Shown here piece after piece: positions 23,213-31,482 of a DNA stretch of 35,116 nucleotides. The position numbers and the translations under genes are program-made. The DNA comes from Subtercola boreus. Lineage in GTDB: Bacteria; Actinomycetota; Actinomycetes; Actinomycetales; Microbacteriaceae. A model generated the notes under the pieces. The model was not told where the DNA came from. It made no database searches and saw nothing but the letters and a program-made list of their open reading frames with translations. The number at the start of each line of letters is the position of its first letter. Within the stretch, counting starts at the first letter, position 1. The DNA is taken from positions 1-35,116 of the forward strand of contig NZ_NBXA01000013.1 in assembly GCF_003399625.1 (NCBI RefSeq), given 5' to 3'.

Positions 23213-24460
23213 TCAGATGCCTAGAAGTTGCGCCAGACGGCGAACCGAACTGGCTGAGGTGGCGAGCTTCGCAACCTCATTTGCATATGCCTGCTCAATA
23301 TGTGCGAGCTGCATAGGGGTGATCGGCTTCGGCGCCACGTACTTGTCAGCCGACGACAGCCCGACCGTGCGTGGGTAAACACCGGTCCGGGCGACATCGA
23401 GCTTGTACTTCGCGTCATACAGTCGACGCTCCGCAGCCGTCATCGTGTAACGGTTCAGTGGGTCGCGGACACCGGTCTCGCGGGCCTGTTTTACGGCGTC
23501 CGATGCGGCGCGAGCCTTGCCACCTTTGCCTAGGGCACCGAAGCCCTCGATGCGACCAACGATGTTGCCACCGGCGACCTGCGGACCCGTGATGTACCCC
23601 TCATGCTCAAGCATCTTGATCGCATTCGTGCGCGTGCCAGCAGTGCGGAAGATGTCATCCACGGTCATCCGAGAGGGGGTTCCGTAGCGCAGGTGCCCCT
23701 TAGATGTCGCAAGTCCACGCTGCTGAATGTTGCCGACCCGGTAAATGTCGGCACCCTCACGGATAGCACGTGCCTCAGACCGCCCGAACGTTTTCTCTTG
23801 CGCCTCCGGGGAGAGCGAGTGAAAGTACTTGTACGGGTCGGTCGTCAGGTCGCCGGCCATGTTCTCGTTGGTCGGAATGTGGCGGCAGTCACATCGCGGG
23901 TGGCGAAGGAAACCGCTGTTCCAACGGAAGAACTTTCCCGCCAGGATCGCGCACCGTGAGCACGAGGGCGGGTTCAGCATCCGCGTGTACCCCTGCAAGG
24001 TGGGCCGTTGGGCTATGCCCGCCGCAACAACACTCCGCCCAGTGTCTGACATGACCGTCAGCAGAGTTCCGGTGAGCCACCGTTCAGCCTGCTGCAAAGC
24101 CAGCGGCGCAGACAGGCCAGAGCCCACCGCAGACTTGGCCTTCACCACAGACTCTCCGAGTAACGAACCCATCGACCGACCGTCAGGCGCGGAAGATAGG
24201 AAGCCAGCAGGGCTCAGAACCCCGACAGGTGCCGCATCAACGTTCGTTTCTTGCAGAACATCGGCCGTGTACCCGATCGATGAGGCGACTGCAGCAGCAC
24301 GCCCCGTTTGCACCCAGTTGAGTAGTGGGGTAACGACATCAGCCCATGAAGAATCGAAGTCCGGCCCCATACGGCGCCAGAACTTCTTCGCACCCGCGGC
24401 CGTCGCCACAGCGATGCGCTGCTGCGTCTCGTAGTAGCTAGTTGCCGACTGGGGAAGCAT
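23213..24460 (-). CDS. MuF-like minor head protein
   Basis: This 415-residue protein overlaps the portal gene by 23 bases. The N-terminal half is helical. A central cysteine motif, CSRCAILAG (C167, C170), is followed by RHPRCDCRHIP (C190, C192), which matches the C-x2-C...HPxCxC signature of phage Mu F-like head morphogenesis proteins. The C-terminal half is basic and helical (ARAASDAVKQARETG, then TMTAAERRLYDAKYKL). No toxin-type catalytic motif is seen in that tail. Members bind the portal and are packed in the head. Confidence 0.85.
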   Translation of the reverse strand: MLPQSATSYYETQQRIAVATAAGAKKFWRRMGPDFDSSWADVVTPLLNWVQTGRAAAVASSIGYTADVLQETNVDAAPVGVLSPAGFLSSAPDGRSMGSLLGESVVKAKSAVGSGLSAPLALQQAERWLTGTLLTVMSDTGRSVVAAGIAQRPTLQGYTRMLNPPSCSRCAILAGKFFRWNSGFLRHPRCDCRHIPTNENMAGDLTTDPYKYFHSLSPEAQEKTFGRSEARAIREGADIYRVGNIQQRGLATSKGHLRYGTPSRMTVDDIFRTAGTRTNAIKMLEHEGYITGPQVAGGNIVGRIEGFGALGKGGKARAASDAVKQARETGVRDPLNRYTMTAAERRLYDAKYKLDVARTGVYPRTVGLSSADKYVAPKPITPMQLAHIEQAYANEVAKLATSASSVRRLAQLLGI

Positions 24461-25913
24461 TCAGAACGCCTCCCGGCTGGCCCTGTGCGGGGCGTAGAGC
24501 GGCTTGCAACTGCGGGTCGGTGTTCTGCTCGTCCACCATCGCCAGTACCCGCTCCACCTCTGTTGGCGACAGGCCGTACAGTTCCATCAGGTACTCGAGC
24601 GGGAACCCCATCGTCTTCATCTTCAGCAACGCATCCGCGAGCTGAGCCTCGGAACGAATCTCCGGGTTCATCCAGTCCATGTGCGCAAGCCGGCACATCT
24701 TCGCCAACTCCTTGTCGCCCTTCGCTAACGCGACAAGGCGATACATCTCACGCAGCGCCGGATCGGTGAACGTCTGAAACTCAAGAACTTTCTTGTTCAG
24801 ACCAATCTCAGACGCCTTGAGACCATCCGCGTTGACGTTCGACATGCCCGACTTCGCAACAAGGTACGTCGGCGGGGTGCGGGTCTGGGAGCCGATGTGC
24901 GCCACCGCCACATCGATGGTGTCCGTGAACACGTCGAGGCGCGCCGCATCCCACTGGCCAACCTTGGCGTCACCCGTAAGAAACAGGAGCCTCTTCTCCG
25001 ACAAATCATCGATCTGGACCGGTTTCTCGCCGATCTTCTTCCCAGTACTGTCCAGAACAGGGATCTTCGGCGGCGCCTGGTTCATCACGACACGGGCCGG
25101 CATGGAGGCATAGTCGGCCGCGAGGAACAGGTACGCCCACAGCAGGTTGATAGCGTCCTGCATAGGCATCACGCCCTGGATTTCCGACACAGGGTCGCCG
25201 AGGAGAGTAGGCCGGTTCTGGATTTCCACGACCGGAACTTCGCCGATCGGGTTAGGCAGAGGCCACACCTCATTCCCGACCGCGCGGGGAGTCCAAGCGC
25301 CTCCGCCGAGACCCTTCTGGCGGGCCTGCTCAGCCTGGGAGAAGAACTTGTCGGCAGAAGAGGCACGTGACCGCTCGAACTTCCACACGTAGTCTGCGGT
25401 GTACAGGGTGCCGTACTCTTTCGTGTCATCGACCCACGTCTTCAACGCGGCGACACGAAGCCTCGGGTTAGCCCAGTCGTACTCGATCTCCACATTCATG
25501 GGATGTTCCCATGTGATGAGAGGCTCGTCCGTCTTCGTGTCGCCCCACACGATCACGTAGGAACGGCCCGTGGTGAGTGTGGTGACGAAACCCTGAGAAG
25601 ACTGCATGTCCATCTCGTTGATCAGCCACTGCTCGTGCAGGACCATTGCCGCCTCGGGACTGTCAGCGATCTTCACGCCCGTGTGGCGAATACGCTCCGA
25701 CTCAGCATTCACAACTGCGCCACACCAGTTGTCCGAGAAACCCGAATACCGTTGCGCGTTCTTCCGCTTCCACTCCGCCGTAGCAAACGTCAGAGGCTGC
25801 TTGCCCCCCAAATAGTCTTCCTGCTTGCTCATCGCAGCGCGACGAAACGAAATGCGGCCGTAACACGCATCAACCAGACGCAGCGCCTCATCGAGTGCAG
25901 GGTTCTCGCTCAA
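24438..25913 (-). CDS. Portal protein (SPP1-like)
   Basis: This 491-residue protein, encoded between terminase and MuF, has the length and order expected of actinophage portals. It starts with a helical region (MSENPALDEALRLVDACYG), then has the NWCGAVVNAESERIRH and MDMQSSQGFVTTLTTGRSYV segments typical of the portal core. A later stretch with MNQAPPKIPVLD and SQTRTPPTYLVAKSGMSNVNADGLK fits the stem and crown transition. The dodecamer forms the DNA entry vertex. Start ATG 25913 lies 9 bases past the terminase stop. Confidence 0.9.
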   Translation of the reverse strand: MSENPALDEALRLVDACYGRISFRRAAMSKQEDYLGGKQPLTFATAEWKRKNAQRYSGFSDNWCGAVVNAESERIRHTGVKIADSPEAAMVLHEQWLINEMDMQSSQGFVTTLTTGRSYVIVWGDTKTDEPLITWEHPMNVEIEYDWANPRLRVAALKTWVDDTKEYGTLYTADYVWKFERSRASSADKFFSQAEQARQKGLGGGAWTPRAVGNEVWPLPNPIGEVPVVEIQNRPTLLGDPVSEIQGVMPMQDAINLLWAYLFLAADYASMPARVVMNQAPPKIPVLDSTGKKIGEKPVQIDDLSEKRLLFLTGDAKVGQWDAARLDVFTDTIDVAVAHIGSQTRTPPTYLVAKSGMSNVNADGLKASEIGLNKKVLEFQTFTDPALREMYRLVALAKGDKELAKMCRLAHMDWMNPEIRSEAQLADALLKMKTMGFPLEYLMELYGLSPTEVERVLAMVDEQNTDPQLQAALRPAQGQPGGVLNASPVGN

Positions 25914-25922
25914 TGCGGCCTC

Positions 25923-26443
25923 CTAGTAGTACACGTATTCGTCTTCGTCGGCCGTATAGCCAGCAGCGATAACATCGCCGGCAGCCTCATGGGCCAGCAC
26001 TGACGACATGGCAAGGTCGATCTTCTGTGTCTCGGACGCCTTGAAAATGAGGTACTTCTGTCCGGACCGGGCAACTTCGACAGCGTTACGGATGTGCGTG
26101 CCGACCGTCTCGTCACCGTCATGAGTGAACTGCGACTCGGGCAGCATCACATCGGTTTTCATCCGCTCGAGAGCAGCGTGCATCTGGGTCGGCCGGTATG
26201 TCTCCCAGCGAAAGACCCGCTTCGGGTACTTCGCCTCGAGCCCATCAATCTCCGACTGCCAGAACGGCGGGTCGCAGTAAGCACGCACCACGTCGAACTG
26301 TTCGAAAATCTCGTCAAACGCTGCCAGGATCTCCAACCGCGGAACTCGGCCGTTGTGCTGGCGCGGGTCCCAGATGGTCGGTCGGCCATCATGGTAAGTC
26401 GGGGTGAATTGGTAGCCGTCGAGCGTTTCGGCTCTAATACCAG
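25923..26443 (-). pseudogene. Large terminase subunit, C-terminal part (cut by IS)
   Basis: This is the 3' piece of the terminase gene, running from the IS target site to TAG 25923. It carries the rest of the nuclease domain: residues RAETLDGYQF continue the frame, then YCDPPFWQSEI and QKIDLAMSSV hold the other acidic residues expected for metal binding. Joined to 27867-28934 with one copy of AATACCAG removed, it makes an unbroken 526-residue protein. In its present state it has no start of its own that would give a working enzyme. Confidence 0.9.
26436..26443. repeat. Target site duplication AATACCAG (left copy)
   Basis: AATACCAG lies directly outside the left end of the IS256-type element and is repeated at 27867-27874 outside the right end. 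Eight bases is the usual duplication for this family. Confidence 0.95.
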
Positions 26444-27866
26444 GGTTACGTCCCTGCGAGTGGTGTGGTTTCTGGCTACTAAGCGTTGCTTCGTCAACGT
26501 AAGGAGCCACCGTGGGATGGTCAGTGAGTACCGACTAAAGCAACTCACGAAGGACACCACACGATGGCTCTAGACCAGTCTGCCCTGCTCGACCTGCTAG
26601 GAGAACTCAAACTCACCGACGTCACCGACCGAATCCGCGTCGCAACAGAGACCCTGTATCAAGAATTGATCGATGCCGAAGCGACCTCGTTCATCGGTGC
26701 CGCCCCGTTCGAACGCACCGGCGACCGCACCACCCACCGCAACGGCACCCGGCCCAGGACACTGTCCACGACGGCTGGGGACCTGGATTTGAAGATCCCG
26801 AAGCTGCGTGCCGGGTCGTTCTTCCCGGCGCTTCTTGAGCGTCGCCGCCGGGTCGATCAGGCGTTGTTCGCGGTCGTGATGGAGGCCTACGTCCACGGCG
26901 TCTCGACCCGCAAAGTCGACGATCTCGTCAAAGCGCTCGGCGCGGATACGGGGATCTCGAAGTCGGAAGTTTCTCGGATCTGCGCTGGCCTGGACGCGGA
27001 GGTCGCCGAGTTCCGCGACCGGACCCTCGCCGCACAGGACTTCCCCTACGTGTTCCTTGACGCGACCTACTGCAAGGCCAGGGTCGGTCACCGGATCGTG
27101 TCCCAAGCGATCGTCGTCGCGGTCGGTGTGGCCGCTGACGGCCGCCGGGAAGTGCTCGGCTTCGACGTTGGCGACAGCGAAAACGAAGGCTTCTGGACGT
27201 CGTTTCTGCGGTCGCTGAAGACCCGGGGCCTCGACGGGGTCAAGCTGGTCATGTCTGACGCGCACACTGGCCTGAAGAAGGCCATCGGGACAGTGTTCCA
27301 GGGCGCCGGGTGGCAGCGGTGCCGGGTGCATTTCATGCGTAACGTCCTCGCCGTGATCCCGAAAGGCTCCCAGGACATGGTCGCGTCGATCATCCGCACG
27401 ATCTTTGCCCAGCCCGACCGTCAGCACATCGAGAAGCAGTTCCGCGAGGTCACCACGATGCTCACCCGATCCCACCCGAAAGTCGCCGCGATGCTCATCG
27501 ACGCCCAACCCGACCTGCTCGCGTTCGCCGCGTTCCCCAGGCGGCACTGGCGCCAAATCTGGTCCACGAACCCGCTGGAACGGGTGAATAAGGAGATCAA
27601 ACGACGCACCGACGTCGTCGGCGTGTTCCCCAACACGGCCGCCCTGCTGCGCCTGGCCGGGGCGGTCCTGATCGAGCAGCACGACGAGTGGGAAGCCGGC
27701 GAACGACGCTACTTCTCCGAAGCATCCATGCTCGAGCTGGCCACCATGAACAACCCCATCCAACCCCCCAACGAGGCGGTGATCCTCCCCGAACTCGCCG
27801 CCGCCTAAACTAGAACAACTGACCCGCACGGTGTTGAGAAACTCCACCACTCAGCGGGACGTGACC
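26444..27866 (+). mobile_element. Complete IS256-family insertion sequence
   Basis: The element is 1423 bp and is flanked by an 8-bp direct repeat. Its ends are imperfect inverted repeats (26444-26473 and 27837-27866), matching at 24 of 30 positions: both start GGT-ACGTCCC and share GAGTGGTG and GTTTCT. One transposase fills most of the element. It sits in the large terminase gene, in the opposite orientation to the phage operon. The matching target duplication shows a simple insertion without later rearrangement, so it is probably recent. Confidence 0.95.
26564..27808 (+). CDS. IS256-family transposase (mutator type)
   Basis: This 414-residue protein is full length for the family. The DDE catalytic residues are visible: D166 in VFLDATYCK, D232 in VMSDAHTGLKKAI, and E339 in NPLERVNKEIKRRT. 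The conserved C-x2-H motif is CRVH (C253, H256). The N-terminal part contains the family's RNGTRPRTLSTTAGDLDLKI segment. It inserts the element with an 8-bp duplication, through a copy-out circular intermediate in known relatives. The ribosome site AAGGACA precedes the ATG. It appears intact. Confidence 0.97.
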   Translation: MALDQSALLDLLGELKLTDVTDRIRVATETLYQELIDAEATSFIGAAPFERTGDRTTHRNGTRPRTLSTTAGDLDLKIPKLRAGSFFPALLERRRRVDQALFAVVMEAYVHGVSTRKVDDLVKALGADTGISKSEVSRICAGLDAEVAEFRDRTLAAQDFPYVFLDATYCKARVGHRIVSQAIVVAVGVAADGRREVLGFDVGDSENEGFWTSFLRSLKTRGLDGVKLVMSDAHTGLKKAIGTVFQGAGWQRCRVHFMRNVLAVIPKGSQDMVASIIRTIFAQPDRQHIEKQFREVTTMLTRSHPKVAAMLIDAQPDLLAFAAFPRRHWRQIWSTNPLERVNKEIKRRTDVVGVFPNTAALLRLAGAVLIEQHDEWEAGERRYFSEASMLELATMNNPIQPPNEAVILPELAAA

Positions 27867-28934
27867 AATACCAGTCCAGTCATCAACATCAGACCCGTCG
27901 AAACCGAGCACAATCGGTGTCTTATCGGGCACCACATGCGTGGCCTTCTTCGACTCCCATCGTGCGAAGTCCAACCATGCCCCGGAACCAGCGACGATGC
28001 GGTTACCGAAGAACCGTTCCGCCTCAGCCTTGTCCTTCTGAACGAGCTCGGCAGCTTCAGCCTCGATCGCAGCAACGGATACCCACGGGGCGCCCGCATA
28101 GTTGAAAACGAACATCTTGTGACGGTCACGCTTGTCACCGAAGCTCAGATGCGCGGGCGGCTGGCGGAAGTCCTTATTGATGTCCTTCGACGGTGCCTCG
28201 AAGGTGCGCTGGGCGACGGAATCCTGTGCCGGGTCCCACGCGTTCGTCGTTTCGATTGCCCGACCACCCATGCCGGCGAGACCACGACGCTGCGTCGACG
28301 CGAGCTTGTGCCCGCCATTCGACTTCACCCACAGGCCTGTCTCATCCTGCGGCGCAAACGTCACACGCTGACCGAGGCGAGAGTTTGCCTTCGACGTGAC
28401 CACATCGATTCGGCCACCACCGGGAAGGCGGATGAACTCCTCGCCCGTATGCCGAATGATCTCAGCCAACGGGCCTAGCTCAATCATCGGGCGAAGTGCG
28501 TCATACGTGTTGTCGGTCTGGTCTTCGGACGTAGCAGTGATCTGAATAAGCGGCGTCGACCACGGACGGCCCATCGGCTCGCCCTGGTCATACTCATACG
28601 CCCACCCGCAACCACAACCGAAGTCGCGGCAGTCGTACATCTCGCGGCCGGACGCGAACCCATCGAACAAGACAGGGCCGACACCCTCCACGCAGACGAA
28701 CGCGCCGATCAGCGGAGACTTGCCCCACTTCTGAGCACGAACCAACTGCGAACGACGGAAGATAAAAGCTTCGGCCTTCTGACCCACCAGCGCATCCGAA
28801 CGAACCATGTAGTGATTCGCGACGAATGTGAACTGCTCATCACCGAGCACGAACGGGTTGCCCCGGTTGTCGCCATCTGGGATCACACAGTGCTGCTCAA
28901 CCCACTCAGGGACGATCAGCAGCGGGCTAGCCAT
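27867..28934 (-). pseudogene. Large terminase subunit, N-terminal part (cut by IS)
   Basis: This 5' piece of about 356 codons starts at ATG 28934, eight bases inside the end of the small terminase gene. The ATPase domain has an atypical Walker A (RAQKWGKSPL, about 66-75) and a DE pair (FAPQDETGLW, D197/E198). The nuclease domain begins at FDGSDVDDW, with D346 as a first metal ligand. The native frame stops at the IS boundary; read-through adds 18 IS-coded residues before a stop. With packaging motor nuclease lost, the prophage should be unable to package its DNA by itself. Confidence 0.93.
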
Positions 28935-29460
28935 TGCTCAGAGCGGCGAACCTAGCCTTCGCCGAAGTCGCCGCCTTCCTCGCCGGGGCAGACGACCGCT
29001 TCACCGACAGCTCATCCTCAGAGAACCGCCACCGCAAAGAATGCATCCCCGGCAGCGACAGGCCGATCTCGGCAGCCATCCGAAGCGCTGCCGTCTTCAG
29101 CCCAGAATTTGACTCAGCAGACGTTGATTCGATGTACCCGCGCACATACGCAGCTACCTCGTACTTCAGGCTGAGCTTCGACCACATGGCAGCTTGAGGC
29201 TTCGACCAGAGGTCTTCCCAAAGCTCGATCTCTCGAGCATGGAGGTCGTCGGTCGCATCCTTGTCGAACTCTTTGATCCGCCTCTTGTCTTCCCAGTAGA
29301 TGTCATAGATAGGAATGGCGGGCAGGGGAAATGCAGGAACAGCGCCATCGAAACCCTCTGCCGGGAGAGTCACCCAAGCCGCATCGTCCGTGCGATCACG
29401 GCGCAACGCATTTGGGTCAGGAGCGCGACCACTGTTTCTACGAACACCACCAGAAGGCAT
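28927..29460 (-). CDS. Small terminase subunit (P27-like)
   Basis: GAGGAGG lies before ATG 29460, and this start is chosen over GTG 29466, which overlaps the ribosome site. The 177-residue product begins with MPSGGVRRNSGRAPDPNALRR, the basic Gly/Arg/Pro start typical of P27-type small terminases. A helical central region follows (REIELWEDLWSKPQAAMWSK, LKYEVAAYVRGYIE), then a basic C-terminus (SAPARKAATSAKARF). It binds the packaging site and regulates the large subunit. It is directly upstream of and overlaps the large terminase. Confidence 0.85.
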   Translation of the reverse strand: MPSGGVRRNSGRAPDPNALRRDRTDDAAWVTLPAEGFDGAVPAFPLPAIPIYDIYWEDKRRIKEFDKDATDDLHAREIELWEDLWSKPQAAMWSKLSLKYEVAAYVRGYIESTSAESNSGLKTAALRMAAEIGLSLPGMHSLRWRFSEDELSVKRSSAPARKAATSAKARFAALSNG

Positions 29461-29479
29461 GATCACCTCCTCGGGTTCG

Positions 29480-29686
29480 TCAGCAAGCAGTCGAGCAGAA
29501 AACCATCATCTTCAGCATTGGGAAATCGTTTACAGTCCGGGACTCAATAAGCTCTGGCCGCGTAAAATCCGCGAACCCATGATCCGCCGCAAGCTTCCTG
29601 AACTGCGTAGCAACAAGCTCGTCGACCATCTCCTGATCGGTCGCCAGCCCATCGCTCACAGGCACCATCACGCGCATCTCGTTCAC
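29480..29686 (-). CDS. Small hypothetical phage protein
   Basis: GTG 29686, with GGGAGGCG seven bases upstream, gives 68 residues; the frame to 29794 has poor composition and no ribosome site. The product is a compact helical protein (EMVDELVATQFRKLAADHGFADF) with a strand (VNDFPMLKMMVFC) at the end. It lies between the HNH endonuclease and the small terminase, where small packaging accessory genes are common. The function is unknown. Confidence 0.6.
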   Translation of the reverse strand: MNEMRVMVPVSDGLATDQEMVDELVATQFRKLAADHGFADFTRPELIESRTVNDFPMLKMMVFCSTAC

Positions 29687-29818
29687 CGCAAACGCCTCCC
29701 AAAGGCCGAATTGAGAACATCTTGGTTCTGCCGCACCTTTTAGCCACCTCCCCGGCGGTCCTGCGGGGCTGGTTTCGAAGGGGTCTCCCCCCACCCTCTG
29801 GATGCCTACGGGTGTGCA

Positions 29819-30169
29819 TCAGTGGGTGTTGTGCCATCCGCCTGGCTGTTCCTGCGCTGTGGATCTGTCGTGACATGGTTTGCATAGTCCACGGCCATGG
29901 TCGGGGTCGTTGCTGTCCATGCCTTGCGCGTCGAGGTCACGCTTGGATGTTGGGTAGTGGTCGGCGACTGTTGCTTGTGCTGTGTGGCAGATGACGCAGA
30001 TAGGGTCGCGTGTAATAACTTGGTTGCGGAAGACACGGTGTCCTGTGCCTGTGTACCCTCGCTGTGTGGCCGTGCCTCTGCGTTGGTCTGCTGTGCGTGT
30101 GTGTTGCGGGCAGCGCGACTCTGTGCTGTCGTAGATGGTTGGACATCCTGGTGTGCTGCACACACGCAT
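29819..30169 (-). CDS. HNH endonuclease
   Basis: This 116-residue protein has an N-terminal Cys pair (CSTPGC, CPQH) and a C-terminal HNH domain: CVICHTAQATVADHYP (C58, C61, D70-H71), then DPDHGRGLCKPCHDRST (C96, C99, H100). The second zinc pair and the DH/N/H residues are of the phage type found beside terminases. HK97-type phages need this enzyme with TerL/TerS for cutting at cos ends. Start at ATG 30169, two bases after the stop of a tiny zinc-finger frame. Confidence 0.9.
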   Translation of the reverse strand: MRVCSTPGCPTIYDSTESRCPQHTRTADQRRGTATQRGYTGTGHRVFRNQVITRDPICVICHTAQATVADHYPTSKRDLDAQGMDSNDPDHGRGLCKPCHDRSTAQEQPGGWHNTH

Positions 30170-30172
30170 GCT

Positions 30173-30259
30173 CTACCTCTTAGCGCAGTGTGTGCGTGCG
30201 ATGGAGGGGACGACGCATGCTTGCCCGCAGGTGGGGCAGTGCCACCGGTCAGCCTGCAT
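30173..30259 (-). CDS. 28-residue zinc-finger microprotein (putative)
   Basis: The ATG at 30259 lies inside the last codons of the mini tape-measure gene (11-base overlap counting its stop), and the stop is three bases before the HNH start. The product has WHCPTCGQACVV followed by THC, a C-x2-C...H-C pattern able to bind one zinc ion. It may be translated by coupling, since only a distant AAGGA precedes it. Tiny zinc-ribbon genes are common in actinophages. It could instead be chance coding. Confidence 0.45.
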   Translation of the reverse strand: MQADRWHCPTCGQACVVPSIARTHCAKR

Positions 30260-30527
30260 TGCGTAGCTGGTAGTCCTTGATGGCCGTCACGACTATGCCC
30301 GCTGTCTTGCTGGTGTCCATCCCGCCGGCACTTGCCAAGGCGATGACGCCCTTTGCTGCGTCGGGTAGATCTCGCTCAGCGATACCGAGGGCACGCAGTT
30401 CGGCTGCAAGCTGTGATGTAACGAGCCTTGCCTGTTCCATTCCGGCGACGTACCCGCTGACGTCGGCGGTGAGCGTCTCTTTGACCTTGCGGCCTTTGTC
30501 TTCGGCATCGGATGCGATCGCGTTCAT
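30249..30527 (-). CDS. Mini tape-measure-like protein (92 aa)
   Basis: Two segments resemble the tape measure protein at 15506-18133. Residues 19-34 (TLTADVSGYVAGMEQA) match TMP residues 9-24 at 9 of 16. Residues 59-88, around ALASAGGMDTSK, match TMP 134-163 at 12 of 30 without gaps. In TMP the two are about 110 residues apart; here they are joined by 24 residues. It overlaps its upstream neighbour by ATGA. Found with early/middle genes upstream of the terminase, not the tail cluster. It could be a deletion derivative of a TMP or a protein selected to interact with tail components; function is not known. Confidence 0.7.
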   Translation of the reverse strand: MNAIASDAEDKGRKVKETLTADVSGYVAGMEQARLVTSQLAAELRALGIAERDLPDAAKGVIALASAGGMDTSKTAGIVVTAIKDYQLRNAG

Positions 30528-30790
30528 GGCTGCTCCTTCATGCTGTATTCGTGCGCGAGTGCTGAGGCAACACGGACGGCGTCATTGCCGTACTGCTTCG
30601 CCCATGCGAGATACTGCTGCTCGTTCGTGCCTGGTGTCGCTACGAGTTGTTCGACCCATTCGCGGTAGGTCGTGTTCGGCGCGACGGCCCGCATTGCTAT
30701 GACGAGTGATGTTGCTTGGTCGTCACCGATGAGTCCGCAGCGACGGAGGATGTCTGAGGCTTCGGCGAGTTCAGCGATCGTTGCTCGCAT
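30524..30790 (-). CDS. Small helical phage protein
   Basis: The start is ATG 30790, with GGAGA upstream. The 88-residue product is helical throughout (IAELAEASDILRRCGLIGDD, EQQYLAWAKQYGNDAVRVAS), without membrane segments or zinc motifs. It overlaps both the upstream gene (20 bases) and the mini tape-measure gene (4 bases), so the three are one translational unit. I do not recognise the family; the acidic helical pattern resembles small DNA- or protein-binding adaptor proteins. Confidence 0.65.
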   Translation of the reverse strand: MRATIAELAEASDILRRCGLIGDDQATSLVIAMRAVAPNTTYREWVEQLVATPGTNEQQYLAWAKQYGNDAVRVASALAHEYSMKEQP

Positions 30791-30983
30791 CTGCTGTCTC
30801 CTGCCATTCATAGATCGGGCTACCCATTGAGTCGATCCGCACTGGTGTTAGGTGGTCGTTTGCGTTGGTAGCGCCGTGCGTAGGGAATGTTGGCAGCGGC
30901 GTTAGGGCCAGCAGTATGGTCTTGAGCGCTACCCCGTTCTGGGAGGCTGTCGGGCATCCCGGGTGCGCTGGGTGACCGCTCAT
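30771..30983 (-). CDS. Small hypothetical phage protein
   Basis: ATG 30983 has AGGAG six bases upstream. The 70-residue product has a Pro/Thr-rich N-terminal half and an ordered end (ANDHLTPVRIDSMGSPIYEWQE). It is first in the unit leading to the mini tape-measure gene and HNH endonuclease, and is about 85 bases downstream of the tRNA-Trp. No known domain is seen. Confidence 0.5.
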   Translation of the reverse strand: MSGHPAHPGCPTASQNGVALKTILLALTPLPTFPTHGATNANDHLTPVRIDSMGSPIYEWQETADASNDR

Positions 30984-31069
30984 GACTGCTCCTGACGGAT
31001 ACATGGTTACTGACCGTCATGTGTCGTGAGCGGCCGACGAAAGGCTACGTGCACCCCGAACCGGCCTAG

Positions 31070-31140
31070 CTGAGTGTGCAGGAGTCGAACCTGCGCTTGT
31101 CGGGTTGGAGCCGACTGTGCTTCCGTAACACTTACTCCCA
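31070..31140 (-). tRNA. Phage-type tRNA-Trp (CCA anticodon)
   Basis: On the minus strand a complete 71-base cloverleaf can be drawn: acceptor TGGGAGT/ACACTCA (one A-A mismatch, one G-T pair), D-arm GTGT-TACGGAA-GCAC, anticodon arm GTCGG-CTCCAAC-CCGAC, variable AAGC, T-arm GCAGG-TTCGACT-CCTGC, discriminator G. The loop gives anticodon CCA (Trp). No CCA tail is encoded (CTA follows). The mismatch leaves activity open, but the arms are otherwise sound. tRNA genes inside late-operon spacers are frequent in actinophages. Confidence 0.8.
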
Positions 31141-31442
31141 AGGTGCTGGCAGCCCGAACGTTTCCATGAACGGCTTGCGTCTCGACATCCCCGTGTCGAA
31201 GAACTCTGACCTATGTGCAACCACACCGTGTGACCTGAGGGTGAGCGGTGTGGGACTTCGCGGCCGGCATTTAGCTTGTGGGCACCACGCGGGTTACTTG
31301 CCTGCGAGACATGAGCAGACCTTCATGCGTTCGGCAACGGGGCCGAAGTGTGTCTCGCGCTTGAGCTCCGTGGGTTGGAGTATCAGCAGTGATGCCGGTC
31401 GTGTTGTCGTCGAGCCAGCGCGAGAAGTGGTTTAACCAAACA

Positions 31443-31466
31443 GGCCCCCACGCTAAGGTGAGGGCC
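31443..31466 (-). terminator. Terminator-like hairpin
   Basis: On the minus strand GGCCCTCAC pairs with GTGGGGGCC around a six-base loop, followed by TGTTTGGTTT. It lies downstream of the HTH gene and probably separates the early block from the tRNA and middle genes. Confidence 0.65.
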
Positions 31467-31482
31467 AAGAGTTACGGGCGGC

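Noticed and set aside
24214-24696. 160-codon minus-strand frame across the portal/MuF junction
   Set aside because: Shadow frame; the portal and MuF frames overlap normally and carry family motifs.
26597-27850. 417-codon open frame on the minus strand opposite the IS256 transposase
   Set aside because: It is the antisense of a well-matched transposase, and its composition (runs of Arg, Gly, Asp and His without domains) follows from GC-rich codon positions.
31271-31468. 65-codon minus-strand frame after the terminator
   Set aside because: It starts at TTG inside the hairpin with no ribosome site. Composition is acceptable, so it is listed only as an uncertain part of the gap.
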